The notes: generated by a model from the sequence alone, not told the origin. 64,000 nt of DNA from Negadavirga shengliensis (GCF_042652345.1 NZ_JBHSJJ010000001.1:62001-126000), one strand, 5' to 3'; shown: positions 1 through 9,025, numbered from the stretch's first letter. Numbers and translations: made by a program.

Positions 1-460
1 ACTCCGGGCGGAAATCATGCCCCCATTGTGATACGCAATGGGCTTCATCCACTGCGACCATGGACAAATCCACCGATTTCAACAAATCAACGAGAGGATA
101 GGTCCCGCCAAACAAACGTTCGGGCGCCACATACAGCAGCTTGACCTTACCCTTACAGACCTCTTGGGACACAAAACGCTGTTCACTAACCGATTGGGTA
201 GAATTCAAAAATGCCGCGGGAATGCCCATGTTGTTCAGGCCATCCACCTGATCCTTCATCAAGGCTATGAGAGGAGAAACCACCAGGGTCAACCCTGGCC
301 ATAACATAGCAGGAACCTGATAGCAGACAGACTTTCCTGCTCCGGTAGGCATCAAAGCGATACAGTCCTTTCCCCCCAAGGCCGTTTGAATAATCTTTTC
401 CTGGTTACCCCTAAAAGCATGATAACCATAAAAATTTTTGAGTACATCTATTGGTTCCAT
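1..460 (-). CDS. recQ: ATP-dependent DNA helicase RecQ, N-terminal part (runs off left edge)
   Basis: The minus strand reads an open frame from an ATG at 458-460 to the window edge. The 153 visible residues are the first RecA-like lobe of a RecQ helicase. I see Walker A PTGAGKS (residues 38-44), SPLIALMKDQ (61-70) and the DEAH box in VDEAHCVSQWGHDFRP (136-151), which is diagnostic of RecQ rather than other superfamily 2 helicases. RecQ unwinds DNA 3' to 5' during recombination and repair. An in-frame TGA at 488-490 sits just upstream, so this ATG is the first possible start. A consensus -7 box lies 35 bp upstream of it. The second helicase lobe and the RQC/HRDC domains lie outside the window. 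Confidence 0.95.
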   Translation of the reverse strand, partial: MEPIDVLKNFYGYHAFRGNQEKIIQTALGGKDCIALMPTGAGKSVCYQVPAMLWPGLTLVVSPLIALMKDQVDGLNNMGIPAAFLNSTQSVSEQRFVSQEVCKGKVKLLYVAPERLFGGTYPLVDLLKSVDLSMVAVDEAHCVSQWGHDFRPE

Positions 461-761
461 ATCAAAAAAGATAAGTTTAAAACAATTTCAAAGCCAAAGA
501 TAAACAAGAAAATCTGGTTTATGAAACTCCTTATGCATGCCAAATGCTGTTGGAGGGATGTGGTGTCCTTATCGAACGGCTTTGTACTTCCGTTTTGGCA
601 GGGTGATCTGAATCTTTGGAATTTTTGTAACCCCTTGATCCCAAGTTCTACCCTTCAGTAATTAACGACATACCGATACCCGCCCATCTAACTGCACTTT
701 CGTTTATACAAAAGGCATAAAAACCCCATTAAAGCAAAATAAAAGTAGACAAAATCCGTGT
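461..761. other. Intergenic region between recQ and a secreted-protein gene
   Basis: About 360 bp separate the divergent recQ and secreted T9SS cargo genes. It holds the recQ -7 box and, at its right end, the promoter of the cargo gene. I see no RNA gene, repeat or convincing reading frame in the rest. A plus-strand frame at 386-661 is antisense to recQ and resembles nothing. Confidence 0.5.
495..502 (-). promoter_or_regulatory. -7 box of the recQ promoter
   Basis: The minus strand reads TATCTTTG, an exact match to the Bacteroidota -7 consensus TAnnTTTG, 35 bp upstream of the recQ ATG. No convincing -33 TTTG is visible at the expected distance. Confidence 0.5.
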
Positions 762-793
762 TTTGTAAAATTTAATTTCAACACTTATCTTTG
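762..793 (+). promoter_or_regulatory. Bacteroidota-type promoter (-33 TTTG, -7 TATCTTTG)
   Basis: TTTG at 762-765 is followed after 20 bp by TATCTTTG at 786-793, matching both halves of the Bacteroidota SigA-type promoter at canonical spacing. The ATG of the downstream gene is at 824. The TTG at 791, which could be taken as a start codon, is part of this -7 box. Confidence 0.7.
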
Positions 794-823
794 AAGGATC
801 ATTTGACATCAAATTTTCTGATC

Positions 824-2374
824 ATGAAGAAGCTGCTATTTTTATGGGTATCGCTTTTCGGAGGCATTGTGTTGTCTGAAGGAGAGGTTAGCGCACAGAC
901 TTACACCTTTGTTCCTGAAGCTGCGGGATGTGATAGTAAATGGGGCACAGCGGCTTGCTGGTCTGCGGACACGGCAGAATGCGGAGATTCCTCCTCTCCA
1001 GCCACTCCCCCCACGAATCCAAGCTCAAGTGATTGTGAAGTTCATGTGGTGTTTACCGAAAACGCAACGTTATTAGAAAGCAATATTACATTAGGAGGCA
1101 ATTTTAAGTCGATAACTTTAAAATCCGGCGCTGATGTAAACATTACCGGGGGATTAACCTTAGCAGGAGGCTCCAATATTAATTTGGTCTTTGAAGAAAG
1201 CCACAGCAACCTTACCATAGGAGGGACCTTGACCTTCCAAAGAGAGGCCGCGACCTTAAACGTCACAGGTGCGGACCGCGACCCCGAGAACGAGCCCATC
1301 ACCAATTTCGTGACCGCCAATCGCTTGGTCATGGGAGCCATGACTGAACTGAACGTGGATGGAAATGCCGGCGTATGGATCGAGGGGACCACAGAGGTAA
1401 GCCATCAGACTTCAGGCAGGGAACGTGCCATAAAAATCAACATAGATGGCCAGTTTTACACCAGAGACATGGTGGTCAATGGCACCACTTTTTTATTATT
1501 TAAAGTTGCAGTGGACGCCAAAGTAATTGTTACCGATATCGGCGGAACCCTGGAAATGAAAGGCAATTCCACGGTTGAGTTTATCGGTGATGTTTATGAT
1601 GGTGGCCCCGCAGATGGAGACAGCAGGGTAGACATCGGGGGAACGATCAATTCGACAGCCGGGAACGAAAACAGGGCCGTTATTCTCGCTGATGATGTCA
1701 CCATATATTCCTGTCAAAAATTCCCTGACAGCATTACAAAGAGAGAGGACAACAATGGGGACTTTAAGGAGGAGGATTGTATTCAGCTTTCCGTGGTATG
1801 GCTGGGCACTTCCGCCAGCTACCTACAAGCAGCAAATGCCGTCAGGGTAGATTGGGCCACCGCCAAAGAATGGGAATCCAGCCATTTTGAAATAGAAAGA
1901 GCCACCGGTAATATAAAGGAATTTATCACCATAGGCTCGGTAGAAAGTGCGGGTTGGAGCAACGGACAAACTGACTATGAATTTCTGGACCTCAACCTTC
2001 CTCTTTTTGCTAGCAAGCTTTATTACAGACTGAAACAGGTCGACAAAGACGGCTCCTTGGAATATTCAAATTTGATAACCATAGAAATTCAGGATGGAGA
2101 AACTTCGGAAATGGCTTGGCAGGTCTTTCCTAACCCAGCCAATACAGCAGCCATCACCCTCAGTCTGCGCCGGGCCGGGGACCTAAGGGATGGCCCTATC
2201 CGCATCAAACTGATCAGTCCTTCCCATAGATTCAAAGAATATGTCGTAACCGAATTGGACCAGTCATTCTGTATAGAACTCAGCAATGCCCTCCAGGGTC
2301 TTCCCCGGGGTATGATTGTTCTTGAGATAAATTGGCAGGGCAGAAAAGAATACCATAAGATACTTAAACAATGA
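824..2374 (+). CDS. Secreted T9SS cargo protein with beta-helix-like repeats
   Basis: 516 residues starting at ATG 824. An upstream in-frame TTG at 791 lies inside the promoter box and is rejected. Residues 1-25 are a signal peptide ending SAQ. A Cys/Ser/Pro-rich segment follows, then a region with repeated short Asn/Gly/Ile/Thr strands of the kind seen in right-handed beta-helices, and a Bacteroidota module with the marks VDWATAKEWESSHFEIER and YYRLKQVDKDGS. The last ~80 residues, beginning WQVFPNP, are a type A T9SS C-terminal sorting domain. The protein is therefore expected on the cell surface or released. It is a paralogue of the convergent gene at 2403-3827. Substrate or function is unknown; adhesin or glycan-related roles are only guesses. 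Confidence 0.85.
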   Translation: MKKLLFLWVSLFGGIVLSEGEVSAQTYTFVPEAAGCDSKWGTAACWSADTAECGDSSSPATPPTNPSSSDCEVHVVFTENATLLESNITLGGNFKSITLKSGADVNITGGLTLAGGSNINLVFEESHSNLTIGGTLTFQREAATLNVTGADRDPENEPITNFVTANRLVMGAMTELNVDGNAGVWIEGTTEVSHQTSGRERAIKINIDGQFYTRDMVVNGTTFLLFKVAVDAKVIVTDIGGTLEMKGNSTVEFIGDVYDGGPADGDSRVDIGGTINSTAGNENRAVILADDVTIYSCQKFPDSITKREDNNGDFKEEDCIQLSVVWLGTSASYLQAANAVRVDWATAKEWESSHFEIERATGNIKEFITIGSVESAGWSNGQTDYEFLDLNLPLFASKLYYRLKQVDKDGSLEYSNLITIEIQDGETSEMAWQVFPNPANTAAITLSLRRAGDLRDGPIRIKLISPSHRFKEYVVTELDQSFCIELSNALQGLPRGMIVLEINWQGRKEYHKILKQ

Positions 2375-2402
2375 CCGTGAAAAGATCCCTGCCGGTTTCA
2401 CC

Positions 2403-3827
2403 TCAATGTTTTCTGACCAGCTTTAGATGGGTTGTAGCCGTTCCGGATTTTATTTCCAAAATATAAAAACCCTGTGACAGATTACGGGTAAGCGCCGCTA
2501 TGTCCCATTCGTTGTATTCATTTGGCTGCAAACGGATAGGCAGCGTACTTCCATGTCCAGGAGACAGCAGCCGTACAAAGACCTCCTCATTTTTATACAG
2601 CCCCTCTCCGGACAAGCGAAGCCGTATTCCCTGTCCATAACTTGGATTTGGATATATGTACCAAGCCGGGGTAGGGGCATCATCCATCGCCGGGAGCGAG
2701 TGGGAAACCACTTCGCTGTACCTGAAACTGCCATTATAATCCACCTGTTTGATGCGGTAATATACCCTGCCTTTTTTTATGGGCAACCTTTCCTCCACAA
2801 ATTGATAGGAGGAAATTTCAGAAGCCCATCCTCTCCCTTCTACCCTTCCCACCATTTCAAATGCATCAACCCCCTGAAAAGATCTCTCCACTTCGAAATG
2901 ACTGTTGTCCCATTCTTTGAAAGTGGTCCAGTTCACTTCCATACAATGACACCATCCTCTATAAGTTACTGTAATATCACCCCATTGGACGGGCAAAGCC
3001 GATAAGCAATAGGTTTCAAATAATCCATCATTTAATTCATCAGTTCTGACGTTGGGATCTATCCCATTACAGATAAAAACAGTAATATTATCAGCAACAA
3101 TTTCGGCGGTGTTGCCATTGGTTTTTATTTGTCCTCTGATATCCACAATACTTCTACTATTACCTTCCTCAAGATTGTATTCTGGATCCGTTCCGTTACC
3201 TAAAAATGTAAGTTTTGAATTCCCGTTCATGTCAATATCCCCTTCCACTATGACTGTAGCATCCTCATCCACTTCCAAAGTCATTGATGAATTTCCAGTG
3301 GTTGAAATTGAACCAGTTTTATAATGGCCATCCACTTTAATCCATGCGCCACGCCCGGTAAAGTTGGTAACACCGTCAATTTCCAAACTGGCATACTGAT
3401 CAATATATAGTTTAGAATTTGTTCCCAAGGTCAACCTGGATGCATTGAATAAATCATCCGTTCCATTAGGGTCCCCGTAGATATTCAATGTGAAATTATC
3501 GCTGACCGTTATCCCGTTGGTCATGTTGAAAGACCCATTTGGCCCAAATGAAATAGATTCAAAGTTATTTCCAAATGTAAGCCCCCCTGTTGATGATCGG
3601 GTCATCGCATGATTAATAATTACATTCACCGGACAGGTAGTAGTAGGACTGGTGGGTGGAATTAAGGAAGAATTATTATCGCAATCCTCCTCAACTATTC
3701 TGTCCCAGCAATTTGGATTCATCCAATCCATGCAGTTCCCATTGCTTATATAAGTCTGTGAAAAGCACAATCCCGATAAAGCCAAAAAAATTACGCTGAA
3801 AAAGATTTGAACATTGTATTTAGCCAT
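2403..3827 (-). CDS. Secreted T9SS cargo protein, paralogue of the convergent neighbour
   Basis: 474 residues. Residues 1-23 are a signal peptide. The architecture matches the facing gene: Cys/Pro-rich start (NCWDRIVEEDCDNNSS, PPTSPTT), a beta-strand repeat region rich in Asn, Gly, Ser and Thr (TLGTNSKLYIDQYASLEIDG), a module with VNWTTFKEWDNSHFEVER and YYRIKQVDYNGSFRYSE, and a C-terminal T9SS type A sorting domain starting WYIYPNPSYG. Only 28 bp separate its stop from the stop of the paralogue, so the pair is tail to tail. Function is unknown. The order of shared blocks suggests an inverted local duplication followed by much divergence. Confidence 0.85.
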   Translation of the reverse strand: MAKYNVQIFFSVIFLALSGLCFSQTYISNGNCMDWMNPNCWDRIVEEDCDNNSSLIPPTSPTTTCPVNVIINHAMTRSSTGGLTFGNNFESISFGPNGSFNMTNGITVSDNFTLNIYGDPNGTDDLFNASRLTLGTNSKLYIDQYASLEIDGVTNFTGRGAWIKVDGHYKTGSISTTGNSSMTLEVDEDATVIVEGDIDMNGNSKLTFLGNGTDPEYNLEEGNSRSIVDIRGQIKTNGNTAEIVADNITVFICNGIDPNVRTDELNDGLFETYCLSALPVQWGDITVTYRGWCHCMEVNWTTFKEWDNSHFEVERSFQGVDAFEMVGRVEGRGWASEISSYQFVEERLPIKKGRVYYRIKQVDYNGSFRYSEVVSHSLPAMDDAPTPAWYIYPNPSYGQGIRLRLSGEGLYKNEEVFVRLLSPGHGSTLPIRLQPNEYNEWDIAALTRNLSQGFYILEIKSGTATTHLKLVRKH

Positions 3828-4173
3828 TGCTTAAAAGATCATTAAAACAGGGAAGATAAGTAGCGGGACTAAAATACTATATAATTTTTTAATACACAAA
3901 TTTGTTGTTTATAACTTATATTTTGTATTTCAAAAAAACATACAGGGGTTATTTTTGTCCTAACAAAATGGATTAGATTGCATAATTCAGTTATTGTAGG
4001 AAGAGAATTTTTTATAGACTCCGCCTATACAAATATTTATAATGGGTTAACATCTAAAAACTTAATATAATATCCAAATAGCTATAAAGAAGCGGAAAAT
4101 TTAAGCATAGGGAATAAAAAAATTGATGACGTAGGATGCATCTCCCTTCGATCCACCTCGTGTTTCAAAGGAT
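3828..4173. other. AT-rich intergenic region upstream of the 2403-3827 gene
   Basis: About 350 AT-rich bases lie between the start of the secreted-protein gene and the rho terminator. The promoter of the secreted-protein gene must lie here, but I find no exact TAnnTTTG box on the minus strand. I see no gene or RNA. Confidence 0.4.
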
Positions 4174-4175
4174 AT

Positions 4176-4198
4176 AAAAAAACCCGGCCAAACCGGGT
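4176..4198 (-). terminator. Intrinsic terminator downstream of rho
   Basis: On the minus strand a 6-bp GC stem (ACCCGG / CCGGGT, 4182-4187 with 4193-4198) with a 5-nt loop is followed by a run of T residues (4176-4181). It lies 28 bp after the rho stop codon. Confidence 0.85.
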
Positions 4199-4225
4199 CT
4201 GAATTTTCTATTAAAAGGCGGATAC

Positions 4226-6016
4226 TTATCCGTTCATACTGACCAAAAATTCGGCATTATCCCTGGTACCTTTCATTCTTTGCAGAAGGAATTCCATGGC
4301 TTCCTGGGAAGTCATGTCGGACATGATTTTTCTCAGTATCCAAACCCTTTGCATCTCTTCCTTGTCCATCAACAGATCCTCTCTTCTTGTACCTGACCCC
4401 GGAACGTCGATTGCGGGATAAATCCTGCGGTTGGAAAGCTTTCTGTCCAAAGAAAGTTCCATATTGCCGGTACCTTTAAACTCTTCAAAAATCACCTCAT
4501 CCATTTTTGACCCGGTCTCCACCAAGGCTGTAGCAATGATTGTGAGTGAGCCGCCGTTTTCAACATTCCTGGCGGCACCAAAAAATCTTTTGGGTTTATG
4601 CAGGGCATTGGCATCCACACCCCCGGAAAGGATCTTCCCGGAAGAAGGCACTACCGTATTGTGTGCCCTGGCCAGTCTGGTGATAGAATCCAACAGGATG
4701 ACCACATCATGACCGCATTCCACCATTCTTTTTGCCTTTTCCAACACCAGGGAAGCCACTTTAACATGCCGTTCTGCCTGCTCATCGAACGTAGAGGAGA
4801 TTACTTCCGCTTTTACCGACCGGGCCATATCAGTAACCTCCTCAGGCCTTTCATCGATGAGCAATATCATCAAATGTACCTCGGGATGGTTTTCTGCAAT
4901 GGCATTGGCTATTTTCTGAAGCAACACCGTCTTACCGGTTTTGGGCTGTGCCACGATCATACCTCTTTGTCCTTTCCCTATGGGGGCAAACAGGTCCACA
5001 ATTCTCGTGGAATAATTGTCCGGTTTTGTAGTAAGCCTTAATCTCTCTTCCGGAAAAAGCGGGGTAAGGTATTCAAAAGGAATTCTATCCCTTATCTCAT
5101 CCGTGGTTTTTCCGTTGACGGTCCCCACCTTTAAAAGTGCAAAATATTTTTCACCCTCTTTGGGCGGACGAATCTGACCCTGAATATTGTCCCCTGTCTT
5201 CAATCCAAAAAGTTTGATCTGTGAAGGTGATACGTAAATGTCGTCCGGGGAAGCTAAATAGTTATAATCCAGTGATCTTAAAAATCCATATCCATCCGAC
5301 ATGATCTCCAATACCCCTGAATTTTCTATGATCCCATCAAAGTCCTTAATGGTGACTGATGTTTTCCTTTTGGGGGCATAGCCAACGGGCTCCTGACTGG
5401 GAGCTTCCTCCATGTCTTTCAAATTCTTTCTTTTCGGACGTTCGACCTCCTGATCTTGATAGGGTTCCTCGCTGGCTGACTTCAGCTCTTCCACATCCAC
5501 AACCGCCCGTCTCCTGGGCCTGAATGTTCGCCCTTTATTTTCTTCCTCTTGCACGCCTTCTTTTTTATTTTCTGTTTTTACAGCCTCAGCCTTGGCACTT
5601 GACAGCGTTTCCTTGGACTTCTTCTCCGGACGCTTGGTTTCTTCTTTTTTGTCTTTTTCCGGCTTGGAAACAGATTTTGACTGGTCCTGCGATTTGTTTT
5701 CCGACTCTTTAGCTATCTCCGTAACGTTCTGTCTCCGGAACTTAGGCTTTTCCTCTTTCTTTGTATCACTTTCTTTTACTTCCTGGGTAGAATCTTCAGC
5801 CTTGGGAGCAGTTTCCACCTTGGGGTCTTCCTCTGTCTCCGTCTTTGAAGGCTTTTTCTTAGGGAGGGATTTCTCAGGGGTGATGGCCTGCTGATCCAAA
5901 ATGGCATAAACCAAATCCTCCTTTTTAAGTGATTTGTAGTTTTTGACTCCCAGCTCTTCCGCAATCTCTTTTAGCTCAGACAATAGCCTGATTCTTAATT
6001 CTTCTATGTTATACAT
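4226..6016 (-). CDS. rho: Transcription termination factor Rho with long charged insertion
   Basis: 596 residues. Rho is the hexameric RNA-dependent ATPase that ends many transcripts. Residues 1-45 are the Rho N-terminal SAP-like helical domain. Residues ~48-215 are a low-complexity Lys/Glu/Ser/Thr/Pro linker, rich in KPE and EEK and likely disordered, that E. coli Rho (419 aa) lacks. Residues ~220-300 form the cold-shock RNA-binding domain (VLEIMSDGYGFLRS). The ATPase core has Walker A QPKTGKT (357-363), Walker B VVILLDSITRLARAHN (438-453) and the Q/R-loop region. Long insertions here are usual for Bacteroidota Rho. The gene is monocistronic and followed by its own intrinsic terminator. No exact -7 box is evident upstream. 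Confidence 0.97.
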   Translation of the reverse strand: MYNIEELRIRLLSELKEIAEELGVKNYKSLKKEDLVYAILDQQAITPEKSLPKKKPSKTETEEDPKVETAPKAEDSTQEVKESDTKKEEKPKFRRQNVTEIAKESENKSQDQSKSVSKPEKDKKEETKRPEKKSKETLSSAKAEAVKTENKKEGVQEEENKGRTFRPRRRAVVDVEELKSASEEPYQDQEVERPKRKNLKDMEEAPSQEPVGYAPKRKTSVTIKDFDGIIENSGVLEIMSDGYGFLRSLDYNYLASPDDIYVSPSQIKLFGLKTGDNIQGQIRPPKEGEKYFALLKVGTVNGKTTDEIRDRIPFEYLTPLFPEERLRLTTKPDNYSTRIVDLFAPIGKGQRGMIVAQPKTGKTVLLQKIANAIAENHPEVHLMILLIDERPEEVTDMARSVKAEVISSTFDEQAERHVKVASLVLEKAKRMVECGHDVVILLDSITRLARAHNTVVPSSGKILSGGVDANALHKPKRFFGAARNVENGGSLTIIATALVETGSKMDEVIFEEFKGTGNMELSLDRKLSNRRIYPAIDVPGSGTRREDLLMDKEEMQRVWILRKIMSDMTSQEAMEFLLQRMKGTRDNAEFLVSMNG

Positions 6017-6350
6017 AAAAAACGTGTGAAAGTAATTCTATACGATTAAATGATGATAATGGTATGTATATCTTGATTGGTATATAAAAAGGTCTTCAGA
6101 CAATACTAAAATCTCCAGGATGGGGATTTTCTGCTTATATGATGTTACAATATTACGGCAACAAATAATAATACGCAAATTTTTGTGAAATTGTTATAAA
6201 AATAGTTCCTTTCTAATTTCCCCTATTGATTGTTTCCTCCACCTACCCACAGCCTCTTCCCCTCTCTTTTCAGGACAAAAAACTGCCTCCAAAATCAGTG
6301 TCCCTGCTTATTTCCTGACCTTTTAGCCTACATGCTGAAAACTTATTCCT
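6017..6350. other. Divergent intergenic region between rho and serS
   Basis: About 330 AT-rich bases containing the rho leader/promoter and the upstream part of the serS promoter. Several T-rich tracts are present. I see no reading frame or RNA gene here. The length leaves room for a rho leader RNA, as known for autogenously controlled rho genes, but I cannot show one. Confidence 0.35.
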
Positions 6351-6358
6351 TATCTTTG
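6351..6358 (+). promoter_or_regulatory. -7 box of the serS promoter
   Basis: TATCTTTG matches the Bacteroidota TAnnTTTG consensus exactly, 38 bp upstream of the serS ATG. The -33 position has no clear TTTG. Confidence 0.55.
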
Positions 6359-6396
6359 CGGACTGAATCAGGATAGCGACTAAAAGTATAGAATAC

Positions 6397-7674
6397 ATGC
6401 TTCAGGTAAATTTTATCAGGGAAAACTTCGAAAAAGCCTCTACCGGACTTGGGAAGCGGAACATAGCCAATGCTGAGGCCCTTCTCAGAGAGGTTCTCAA
6501 CAAAGACGATCAAAGGAAACAGACCCAGTTGGACCGGGATAAGCTTCAGGCTGAATCCAACAGCATTTCAAAACAAATCGGAATGCTGATGAAGGAAGGG
6601 AAAAAAGAGGAAGCCGAAAAAATCAAACTCCGCACCGCCGAGATAAAGACCCGCGTAAAGGAACTGGAAGCGGAACATGCTCAACACGAGGATGAGCTCA
6701 CTGCGCTGCTTTACGGGATACCCAATATCCCTCATGACTCCGTGCCCGGTGGAAAAACCGCGGAGGACAATCTGGTGATGTTGGAAAATGGAAAGGTTCC
6801 GGCTCTCGATCCCGAAAACAAGTTGCCCCATTGGGACCTCATTAAGAAGTATGACATTGTCGATTTCGAACTGGGTGCCAAAATCACAGGCGCGGGCTTT
6901 CCCGTATATAAAGGTAAAGGCGCAAAACTCCAACGCGCCTTGATCAATTTCTTCCTGGATGAAGCAGAAAAAGCAGGATACCATGAAGTGCAGCCTCCCA
7001 TATTGGTAAATGAGGAAAGCGGTTATGGCACAGGCCAGCTTCCGGATAAGGAAGGACAAATGTATCTTTGTAAAGCAGATGGTTTATACCTCATCCCCAC
7101 TGCTGAGGTCCCCATTACCAATATGTACCGCAATGAGATCATTCAGGAAGACCAATTGCCGATAAAAAATGTTGGTTTTACCCCCTGTTTCCGCAGAGAA
7201 GCCGGCAGCTGGGGCGCCCATGTAAGGGGCCTGAACCGCCTGCATCAGTTTGATAAGGTGGAAATAGTACAAATTACCGATCCTGAAAAATCCTATGAAA
7301 CGCTGGAACAAATGAGCCTTCATGTGCAGAAGCTGCTTCAAAAATTGGAGCTTCCGTACCGGGTGCTCAAACTTTGCGGAGGCGATATGGGTTTTACCTC
7401 TGCACTAACTTATGATATGGAAGTGTTCTCCGGAGCCCAGGAAAGATGGCTGGAGGTAAGCTCGGTCAGTAACTTTGAGACTTACCAATCGAACCGGCTG
7501 AAATTACGGTTTAAAAATACAGATAAAAAAACCGTCCTGGCCCACACTTTGAATGGCAGCGCTTTGGCCCTCCCGCGTATAGTAGCGGCTATCCTGGAAA
7601 ATAACCAGCATGCCGGGGGCATCAAAATGCCTGAGGTGTTGGTACCTTATCTGGGATTTGGGGAAATTAACTGA
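6397..7674 (+). CDS. serS: Serine--tRNA ligase
   Basis: 425 residues, the usual length for bacterial seryl-tRNA synthetase, which charges tRNA-Ser (and tRNA-Sec) with serine. The N-terminal ~110 residues form the long charged antiparallel coiled coil that grips the variable arm of tRNA-Ser (KQTQLDRDKLQAESNSISKQ and onwards). The class II core shows motif 2 (FTPCFRREAGSWG) and motif 3 (LNGSALALPRIVAAILENNQ). The ATG at 6397 is preceded by an exact -7 box. The gene stands alone. Confidence 0.97.
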   Translation: MLQVNFIRENFEKASTGLGKRNIANAEALLREVLNKDDQRKQTQLDRDKLQAESNSISKQIGMLMKEGKKEEAEKIKLRTAEIKTRVKELEAEHAQHEDELTALLYGIPNIPHDSVPGGKTAEDNLVMLENGKVPALDPENKLPHWDLIKKYDIVDFELGAKITGAGFPVYKGKGAKLQRALINFFLDEAEKAGYHEVQPPILVNEESGYGTGQLPDKEGQMYLCKADGLYLIPTAEVPITNMYRNEIIQEDQLPIKNVGFTPCFRREAGSWGAHVRGLNRLHQFDKVEIVQITDPEKSYETLEQMSLHVQKLLQKLELPYRVLKLCGGDMGFTSALTYDMEVFSGAQERWLEVSSVSNFETYQSNRLKLRFKNTDKKTVLAHTLNGSALALPRIVAAILENNQHAGGIKMPEVLVPYLGFGEIN

Positions 7675-7815
7675 CACCCTAAGTTAGTGGATCCGGACGG
7701 GGCTCCTATCGGATTATAGTCGCGGCTTTCGCAAAAGCACGGAACCAGTTTTCGGGGTCCCTTGACTGACTGCTTAAGGAGAAAATAAAATGGCGGTTAA
7801 TTTTCCCTTGGGACC

Positions 7816-8874
7816 TTAACTTGTATGGATTCCCAGCCGCCCTTTCCAGTCTTGCAAATCTTCAAATATCCGGTCCAGGACTTTTGTCTGCGCCTTACTT
7901 AATGGATCGCCCGATTTCCTGCTTTTTATTGCCAGGTTCACTCCCTCTTTATTTAAAAAATACCGGGCTCCTAATTGGTATTGTTTGGATATGAGAGGTT
8001 CGGTTTCAACAAGCTTTTGCTGCAACCAGTCCGCATCCTGCTTGCTTCCAGGTTCGGATGCATGGTCGCAGACCCATGTGATCAACTCGGGATAGAAATT
8101 TCCCGCAATCGGGGATAATCCGGCGGCACCGGCCCTCAGAGAAGCAACGGCACTGCCGATATGGGCATTGTACAAGCCCAAACGGCTTCCCTCGGAAACG
8201 GACAGTTTTTCTGTGATATGAGCCATGTTTTCGGTGGTGTCCTTATGATAAACCATGAGGTCCGTTTGCAGCAGAAACCTAAGTACCTCAGGAGAAAGTA
8301 TCCGTTTATAGGGAGAGGGACATTCATAGGTGCCGAAGGGGATATCGCCTGTATGTTTCAAAAAAGCTTCCAGGTTTTTGATCATTGTGGCATCACCTTC
8401 CTCCTTTCCTGCAAAATGGGAAGTGATCAAAATCACCGCATCTACTCCGGTGTCTTTCATTCTCTTGGCAAATTCGGCCTTTTGCACCATTGTTTCACCA
8501 AATGACCCCGTGGCCACCACAGGGTATTTACCTTTTATCCGATTTACGACATGTTGGGTAAGTTTCAGTTTCTCTTCATCCGAAAGATCATACATTTCAC
8601 TGCTTAAGCAATTGGCAAAAAACCCTTTCGCTCCCTTCGCCAGATAATGATCAATCAACCTGTCCATTCCATCATAATCAATACTGCCGTCATCCTTGTA
8701 GGCAGTAAGCATCACGGGGACAAAAACCTTCTCTTCCTGCAAAATAGTTGATCGGACCGTCTTATTCGAGCGCATGGCAGCAAAAGCTCCCCATGGCAGT
8801 ACTGCCCCCGATAAGCCCACAAGTAATTTGTTTAAAAATGCCCTTCTGTTATCAACGGTGATGTTCTTTTTCAT
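7816..8874 (-). CDS. Exported DapA-family (dihydrodipicolinate synthase-like) aldolase/lyase
   Basis: 352 residues. The N-terminus carries a twin-arginine pattern, NRRAFLNKLL (residues 9-18), followed by a hydrophobic stretch ending AFAA, typical of a Tat signal. The rest is a class I aldolase TIM barrel of the DapA/NanA family. I see GAKGFFANCLSSEM, the Tyr-containing YECPSPY and the Schiff-base Lys in VYHKDTTEN. Cytosolic DapA is ~290 residues and lacks a signal, so this is probably not the lysine-pathway enzyme. A periplasmic pyruvate- or keto-acid-dependent sugar-acid lyase is possible, but the substrate is unknown. It stands alone between serS and ccmB. A palindrome CCACTTAGTGG lies ~50 bp upstream of the start. 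Confidence 0.85.
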   Translation of the reverse strand: MKKNITVDNRRAFLNKLLVGLSGAVLPWGAFAAMRSNKTVRSTILQEEKVFVPVMLTAYKDDGSIDYDGMDRLIDHYLAKGAKGFFANCLSSEMYDLSDEEKLKLTQHVVNRIKGKYPVVATGSFGETMVQKAEFAKRMKDTGVDAVILITSHFAGKEEGDATMIKNLEAFLKHTGDIPFGTYECPSPYKRILSPEVLRFLLQTDLMVYHKDTTENMAHITEKLSVSEGSRLGLYNAHIGSAVASLRAGAAGLSPIAGNFYPELITWVCDHASEPGSKQDADWLQQKLVETEPLISKQYQLGARYFLNKEGVNLAIKSRKSGDPLSKAQTKVLDRIFEDLQDWKGRLGIHTS

Positions 8875-8921
8875 TTCGAATTCACTTTTTGATGATCAAG
8901 TTTTCGTTTTCTTAATTTATA

Positions 8922-8932
8922 CCACTTAGTGG
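8922..8932. promoter_or_regulatory. Short palindrome upstream of the DapA-like gene
   Basis: CCACTTAGTGG is an odd-centred perfect inverted repeat 48-58 bp upstream of the minus-strand start at 8874. Its position would suit an operator. It is short enough to be chance. Confidence 0.25.
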
Positions 8933-9025
8933 ATAAAATGGGCCAGTCCTGCAACAATCCCTTTTACAGATGTTTTAAAAATGAAAAACCATTCCTTTAA
9001 AAGAACGCATTAAGCCTGGCTTTTC

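Noticed and set aside
386..661. 91-codon plus-strand frame left of the first secreted-protein gene
   Set aside because: Its first part is antisense to recQ, the rest is in non-conserved intergenic sequence, and the peptide resembles nothing.
791..823. TTG-initiated N-terminal extension of the 824-2374 gene
   Set aside because: The TTG is part of the promoter -7 box TATCTTTG; ATG 824 begins a clean signal peptide.
5592..5894. 100-codon plus-strand frame opposite rho
   Set aside because: It is the complement of the low-complexity Lys/Glu linker of Rho.
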